Assembly: GCA_016705575.1 (NCBI GenBank)
Contig: JADIXX010000003.1
Location: 868,001-932,000 of the forward strand
Length of the DNA: 64,000 nt
Source: Candidatus Aalborgicola defluviihabitans
Lineage (GTDB): Bacteria > Pseudomonadota > Gammaproteobacteria > Burkholderiales > Burkholderiaceae_C
Direction: 5' to 3'
Positions 59,698 to 64,000 of this stretch are shown here, piece by piece. Position numbers and translations under genes: made by a program. The first letter of the stretch is position 1. Each line of letters begins with the position of its first letter. The notes beneath the pieces were generated by a model. The model made no database searches and was not told the origin of the DNA. It saw only the letters and a list, made by a program, of their open reading frames with translations.

Positions 59698-60700
59698 AAT
59701 TGGAGGCGGGGCTTGGGGCACGGCTGTGGCCATCAGCGCCAGTCGCACGCACCAAGCGCAGCATGTTGTTTCCCTGTGGGTGCGTGATGCGGCGCAGTCG
59801 GCTATTTTGCAGCAACACCGGGAGAACCAGCGCTACTTGCCGGGCGTTAATCTGCCGGGTGACCTGCAAATCAGCACCGAGGCCTTACCCGAATGCCTTG
59901 CCGCGCTGCACAAACAGGACTTGGTGATTGTCGCCTCGCCCATGGCAGCCCTGCGGGGGCTGTTGGTGCAGTTGCGGGATTGCCCCGCAGCTGTAGCCTG
60001 GCTGTGCAAAGGCTTCGAGGCGGGCATTGGTACTGCTCCAGGTTTGATGGGGCATGAGATTCAGGCGCAGGTAGCGCCCGGTTTGCGTGCCGGGGTGCTC
60101 AGCGGCCCCAGTTTTGCGCAGGAAGTGGCTCTGGGCCAGCCCACCGCGCTGGTCGCTGCCAGTGTCCACGCGGATGTACGAGAGGCCCTGGTTGTCGCTT
60201 TTCACAGCCCTACGCTGCGGGTTTATGCCAACGACGATGTGGTGGGTGTGGAGGTTGGCGGTGCCGTCAAGAATGTACTGGCCATTGCGACCGGTTTGTG
60301 TGATGGGCTGCAACTGGGTCTGAATGCCCGCGCCGCACTGATTACCCGTGGTCTGGCCGAAATGACACGACTGGGCGTGGCTCTGGGAGCCAAGCCCGAA
60401 ACTTTTATGGGTCTGAGTGGATTGGGGGATCTGGTGCTAACCGCCACCGGCGACCTGTCACGCAACCGGCGTGTTGGCATGGCCATGGCACAGGGCAAAA
60501 CATTGCAGCAGGCCATTGACGCGCTGGGCCATGTGGCCGAAGGCGTATACAGCGCGCGCACCGTGGTGCAGCGGGCGCACAGCCTGGGTGTGAATATGCC
60601 CATTGCCCAAGGTGTTGTCGATCTGCTCGATGGCCACCTGCAGCCGGCCCAGGCCGTGGCGGCGTTGATGGCGCGCGAGCCAACCGCTGAAGGCGGCTGA
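59684..60700 (+). CDS. gpsA: Glycerol-3-phosphate dehydrogenase GpsA
   Basis: The 338-residue protein begins MKIIVIGGGAWGTAVAISAS with the NAD(P)-binding GGGAWG loop. VLSGPSFAQEVALGQPTAL and GGAVKNVLAIATGLCDGLQL (catalytic Lys) follow, then GLSGLGDLVLT. It makes sn-glycerol-3-phosphate for phospholipid synthesis. The start codon and first four and a half codons lie within a dispersed repeat core, and the TAAGG ribosome-binding site lies in the repeat's spacer, so the element appears to provide the translation start region. GpsA proteins normally begin MKI-V-GAG, so the peptide itself is ordinary. Confidence 0.96.
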   Translation: MKIIVIGGGAWGTAVAISASRTHQAQHVVSLWVRDAAQSAILQQHRENQRYLPGVNLPGDLQISTEALPECLAALHKQDLVIVASPMAALRGLLVQLRDCPAAVAWLCKGFEAGIGTAPGLMGHEIQAQVAPGLRAGVLSGPSFAQEVALGQPTALVAASVHADVREALVVAFHSPTLRVYANDDVVGVEVGGAVKNVLAIATGLCDGLQLGLNARAALITRGLAEMTRLGVALGAKPETFMGLSGLGDLVLTATGDLSRNRRVGMAMAQGKTLQQAIDALGHVAEGVYSARTVVQRAHSLGVNMPIAQGVVDLLDGHLQPAQAVAALMAREPTAEGG

Positions 60701-60713
60701 CCCTTTGAGCTAA

Positions 60714-63284
60714 TCAGCCCTGGACCACCCGTGCTGCGATGTGGGCCATGGCTTCTTCCACCTGGTCCACCAGAATCAGGCAAAGCTCGCCCGATTTCAG
60801 TTTGTCCATGGCCGTGTCGATGGCCAAAAACTCTCCCTTGATCTCGCTGGATTGCGTAGTGCGCCGAGCGTTGGCCAAACCCTGGCGCAGCAGGGCCACG
60901 ACTTCGCCGTCTGCGCGACCGCGTTGACACTGGTCTTCGTACAAGATCACCTCATCAAAGGCATCGCCCAGAATTTCGGTCTGCTGGCGGATGTCCTGGT
61001 CACGGCGGTCGCCGGCACCGCTGATCACCACCGAGCGGCGCGTGGCCGGCATGGCCTCTACGGCATGTACTAGGGCAATCATGGCGTCGGGGTTATGACC
61101 GTAGTCGGCAATCACGGTGGCACCGCGGTACTTGAACAGGTTGAAGCGTCCCTGCGCGTTGTTGACATCGTTGGAAAAACCACTTAGCCCCTGGCGAATG
61201 GTGTCCCAGTCCAGGCCCAAAGCCCAGGCTGCAGCCACCGAGGCCATGACGTTTTCCACCTGGAAGGGAATCAACCCACCCATGGTCAGAGGAACGTCCG
61301 CCAGCGCAATGGTTTGCTGGAAATCGCCCTTGCTGGCCACGATATGGCCATTTTCCACATACACGACGGCCTGGCCCTGGGCCCGGTGGGTCGCCATGAC
61401 GGGGTGGAACTTGTCTACCGAGAAAAAGGTGACAGAACCCCGGCACTTGACGGCCATGGCGGACACGGCTGCATCGTTGGCATTGAGTACAGCCACACCG
61501 TTGGGTGATACGTTTTGCACGATGACGCGCTTGAGCACCGCCAGTTCCTGCACAGTGGTGATGTAGTTCAGACCCAGGTGGTCGCCACTGCCCACATTGG
61601 TGACGACCGCCACGTCGCAGCGGTCAAAAGCCAGGCCTTCGCGCAGCACGCCGCCACGGGCGGTTTCCAGGACCGCCGCATCCACATCGGGGTGCAACAG
61701 TACGCTCTTGGCGCTCTTGGGGCCGCTGCAGTCGCCGGTGTCGATGCACTGGCCGCCCACGTAGACTCCATCGGTGTTGGTCATGCCGACGCACAGGCCG
61801 TTTTGGGCCAGCAGGTGGGAAATCAACCGTACTGTGGTGGTTTTGCCATTGGTTCCGGTCACGGCCACGATGGGGATGCGCCCGGTCTGGCCGTTTTTGA
61901 ACATGCTGGCGATGATGGCCTCGCCCACCGCGCGGCCCTTGCCAAACGAGGGGCTCAGGTGCATGCGCAAGCCCGGTGCTGCGTTGACCTCGACAACGCC
62001 GCCCCCTTGTTCCTCGATGGGCCGCAAGATGCTGTCGCACACAACGTCCACACCACACACGTCCAGCCCCACCATATGGGCCGCAGCCACTGCGCGGGCA
62101 GCCACATCGGGGTGCACGTCATCGGTCACGTCGGTGGCCGAACCGCCAGTGGACAGGTTGGCGTTGTTGCGCAAGTTAACGCGCTGGCCCAAGGCCGGAA
62201 TGTCATCCGCTTTAAAGCCCTGGTTGGCCAGGCACACGTGGGCAATGTCGTCAATGCGAATCTTGGTCAGCGAGGTGGAGTGTCCCGAGCCACGGCGCGG
62301 GTCCAGGTTGACCTGGGCCACTAACTCAGCAATGGTGTGCTCGCCGTCACCCACCACTTTAGGTGGGTCCCGCCGCGCTGCGGCCACCAGTTTGTCGCCC
62401 ACCACCAGCAAGCGAAAATCGTTGCCTGGCATGTAGCGTTCAACCAGAATATCGTCGCGGAACTCCTTGGCTGTGGCGAAGGCTTTGACAAGGTGCTCCT
62501 GGGTGGTGATGTTGACGGTTACACCCTTGCCCTGGTTTCCGTCCTTGGGCTTGACCACCACGGGCAGGCCAATCTCGCCTGCAGCGGCCCAGGCATCTTC
62601 GGGGTCGGACACGGAGCGCCCTTGTGGCACGGGGACACCGGCTGCGGCAAGCAGCTTTTTGGTTAGTTCTTTGTCTTGTGCAATAGCCTCCGAGATGGCG
62701 CTGGTGATGTCCATCTCGGCCGCTTGAATGCGCCGCTGCTTGCTGCCCCAGCCAAAGCGCACCATGCTGCCTTCGGTCATGCGGCTGTACGGAATATTGC
62801 GGGCCACAGCGGCGTCCACAATGCAGCCGGTGCTGGGCCCCAAGCGCACGTCTTCATCCAGATCGCGCAGTTGGGTCAGGGCTGCTGTCAGGTCAAAGGG
62901 GGTGTCGTCTAGCGCGGATTGGCACAGGGTCTGTGCCAGGTCCATGGCCAGCCGGCCTACGGCCTCTTCGCTGTATTCCACCACCAGTTGGTAGACATCG
63001 GCGTCCACCGTGGGTGTGGTGCAACTGAAGGTTACCGGGCAGCCAGCCTGGGCTTGCAGTCCGAGTGCAGCCAGTTCCAGCACATGCACCATGGCAATGG
63101 AGTTGTCCTGGCCCGTGGGCTGAAAGGAGCCGATTTCCGGAAAACGGGCGCGCAGCCGAACCTCGAAACCGTCGATCTTGTCAACGGCGTGCTCGGCAGC
63201 GTTGCAGGACACGATGGCCTGTATGGCCGTGTGGTGGCTCCACAGATTGGGGCCACGCAGGGCTCTAAGGCGGGTTACTTCCAT
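60714..63284 (-). CDS. cphA: Cyanophycin synthetase CphA
   Basis: From the ATG at 63284 (MEVTRLRALRGPNLWSHHTA) the protein has 856 residues. Its three parts are an N-terminal domain (about 1-160), an ATP-grasp domain (about 215-470, with VVVKPKDGNQGKGVTVN) and a Mur-ligase-like domain with P-loop GTNGKTTTVRL near 490 and a complete C-terminal lobe (DYGHNPDAM, SGAGDRRDQDI). It polymerises aspartate and arginine into the storage polymer cyanophycin. A second, shorter CphA-type gene lies 62 bases upstream on the same strand. No cyanophycinase is in the window. Confidence 0.95.
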   Translation of the reverse strand: MEVTRLRALRGPNLWSHHTAIQAIVSCNAAEHAVDKIDGFEVRLRARFPEIGSFQPTGQDNSIAMVHVLELAALGLQAQAGCPVTFSCTTPTVDADVYQLVVEYSEEAVGRLAMDLAQTLCQSALDDTPFDLTAALTQLRDLDEDVRLGPSTGCIVDAAVARNIPYSRMTEGSMVRFGWGSKQRRIQAAEMDITSAISEAIAQDKELTKKLLAAAGVPVPQGRSVSDPEDAWAAAGEIGLPVVVKPKDGNQGKGVTVNITTQEHLVKAFATAKEFRDDILVERYMPGNDFRLLVVGDKLVAAARRDPPKVVGDGEHTIAELVAQVNLDPRRGSGHSTSLTKIRIDDIAHVCLANQGFKADDIPALGQRVNLRNNANLSTGGSATDVTDDVHPDVAARAVAAAHMVGLDVCGVDVVCDSILRPIEEQGGGVVEVNAAPGLRMHLSPSFGKGRAVGEAIIASMFKNGQTGRIPIVAVTGTNGKTTTVRLISHLLAQNGLCVGMTNTDGVYVGGQCIDTGDCSGPKSAKSVLLHPDVDAAVLETARGGVLREGLAFDRCDVAVVTNVGSGDHLGLNYITTVQELAVLKRVIVQNVSPNGVAVLNANDAAVSAMAVKCRGSVTFFSVDKFHPVMATHRAQGQAVVYVENGHIVASKGDFQQTIALADVPLTMGGLIPFQVENVMASVAAAWALGLDWDTIRQGLSGFSNDVNNAQGRFNLFKYRGATVIADYGHNPDAMIALVHAVEAMPATRRSVVISGAGDRRDQDIRQQTEILGDAFDEVILYEDQCQRGRADGEVVALLRQGLANARRTTQSSEIKGEFLAIDTAMDKLKSGELCLILVDQVEEAMAHIAARVVQG

Positions 63285-63346
63285 GGTGTGTCTCGGGTAG
63301 GCAGGGTCGGCATGCGCAGCAGGCTTCGAATGCAATCAGCAATGGG

Positions 63347-64000
63347 TTAATAAGGGGTTTTTTTGGGGTTGGACTCAAAGGTGCGCAGACCGGCACCAAT
63401 CAACTCCGGCGAAATGTCGAGTGCCCAGGCGGCTGCCACGGCGGCCATCACCATCTCGGGCTGGGTTGCCTTAGCAGGTTTGAGCGAGGCCAGCGGCAGC
63501 ATGGCGATTTCCTGTGCACCTTCGGCCAGAACGATCTGGTCGTCAAGTACGTAGACCAGACGTTCACCGGCCTCGCGGTGCTGGGCCATGACGCTCGACT
63601 GGGGGTCCATGCCGTAGAAAATGATCTTGCCGTCGCACAGCGCAGCCAGTTCCACCACCTGCGGATCGGCTGAGTTGAGCACCGCCGTGCCGGTGGGCAG
63701 AATCACATCCACCTGGGTGCGGGCGACCTTGTAGGTTTGCTCGGTATCCAGAATATCGAATTCGGCCAGCGATTCTTGCCAGCCCACGTCGGTAACCACA
63801 CCCACGGAGCATTTGTCGTAGGCCAGGCCTTCAGCCAGTATGGTGTGGCTGGTGTTCTCGAACACTGCGGCTTGCACCGAACGGTTGATGAGCAGGCGTT
63901 GTCCGGCCTCCCAGTTTGCGCAGTCCTTGGCTTCTACCTGGCGGCCGTCCAGGTAAAGACCTTCGCTACAGGCCAAGCCCACGTGCTTGCCGCTGATGTG
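63347..64000 (-). CDS. Second cyanophycin synthetase (CphA'-type), C-terminal part, cut by window end
   Basis: The frame runs without a stop from the right edge to 63347, giving the last 217 residues. GLYLDGRQVEAKDCANWEAG, ILAEGLAYDKCSVGVVTDVG and GTAVLNSADPQVVELAALCD match the Mur-ligase region of CphA. The protein ends in FESNPKKTPY, soon after the central Mur lobe, so the C-terminal Mur ligase lobe seen in CphA is absent. This fits the shorter CphA' proteins that accompany CphA in several betaproteobacteria. Its start and ATP-grasp part lie outside the window. Confidence 0.85.
   Translation of the reverse strand, partial: HISGKHVGLACSEGLYLDGRQVEAKDCANWEAGQRLLINRSVQAAVFENTSHTILAEGLAYDKCSVGVVTDVGWQESLAEFDILDTEQTYKVARTQVDVILPTGTAVLNSADPQVVELAALCDGKIIFYGMDPQSSVMAQHREAGERLVYVLDDQIVLAEGAQEIAMLPLASLKPAKATQPEMVMAAVAAAWALDISPELIGAGLRTFESNPKKTPY

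Noticed and set aside
1..64000. Prophage, integron, insertion sequence or CRISPR array
   Set aside because: No transposase, integrase, phage structural gene, or regularly spaced direct repeat was found; the dispersed repeats are isolated single copies kilobases apart.

Overview
The window reads as a chromosomal segment of a betaproteobacterium of the order Burkholderiales, most likely family Comamonadaceae (Rhodoferax/Polaromonas-like). The evidence is protein-level resemblance (UbiB, HemA, PaaA-E, DUF3683 oxidoreductase, CNP1-like protein), the gene orders hemA-prfA-prmC, rplU-rpmA-obg-proB and yibN-grxC-secB-gpsA, tandem cyanophycin synthetase genes, and small intergenic repeats that I recall as common in that family. 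Base use looks even, and I see no phage, transposase, integrase or CRISPR array.

Layout. 1-541: 5' end of pilB and a tRNA-Pro(CGG). 748-5636: a three-gene minus-strand operon (metallo-hydrolase, FAD aromatic hydroxylase, DUF2783 small protein) and two IclR regulators in tail-to-tail arrangement, each diverging from a catabolic operon. 5902-17466: a long plus-strand phenylacetyl-CoA operon (paaG H I K, a paaF-like hydratase, paaA B C D E Z Y); paaK carries a one-base frameshift and no paaJ thiolase is present. 17476-25525: ispB, rplU-rpmA-obg-proB, a CNP1-like protein, rppH, proS, a lytic transglycosylase and grxD. 25705-31741: a stand-alone GspE ATPase, small proteins, and prmC-prfA-hemA. 32150-37268: a complete ugpBAEC-ugpQ glycerol-3-phosphate/glycerophosphodiester uptake operon. 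37507-46921: a giant FAD/Fe-S oxidoreductase, DUF971 protein, ubiE-Tim44-ubiJ-ubiB, fmdB, DUF502. 46971-53415: aspS, nudB, an EEP-family protein, clsB, folE, a stand-alone BLUF photoreceptor and a DUF429 protein. 53511-58284: a SulP transporter, moeB, a C-terminal processing protease, gpmA. 58385-64000: rhodanese-grxC-secB-gpsA and tandem cphA/cphA' (the latter cut by the window end).

How the genes work together. PaaK (if functional), PaaABC(D)E, PaaG, PaaZ, the PaaF-like hydratase and PaaH form the aerobic CoA-dependent phenylacetate route, with PaaI/PaaY as thioesterase safeguards; the flanking flavin hydroxylase operon probably handles a hydroxylated aromatic acid. HemA, PrfA and PrmC link tRNA-dependent haem synthesis, translation termination and methylation of the release factor. 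UbiE/J/B and IspB contribute to ubiquinone. FolE and NudB are consecutive folate-pathway enzymes.

The most unusual structure is a dispersed repeat with a rigid architecture: a 17-bp imperfect palindrome, a 16-nt spacer, then ACGAGGGCTA or a close variant. Eight clear copies and one doubtful copy are scattered through the window. Copies supply the start region of gpsA and stop codons of neighbouring genes, and one is read in frame inside a 1305-residue oxidoreductase.
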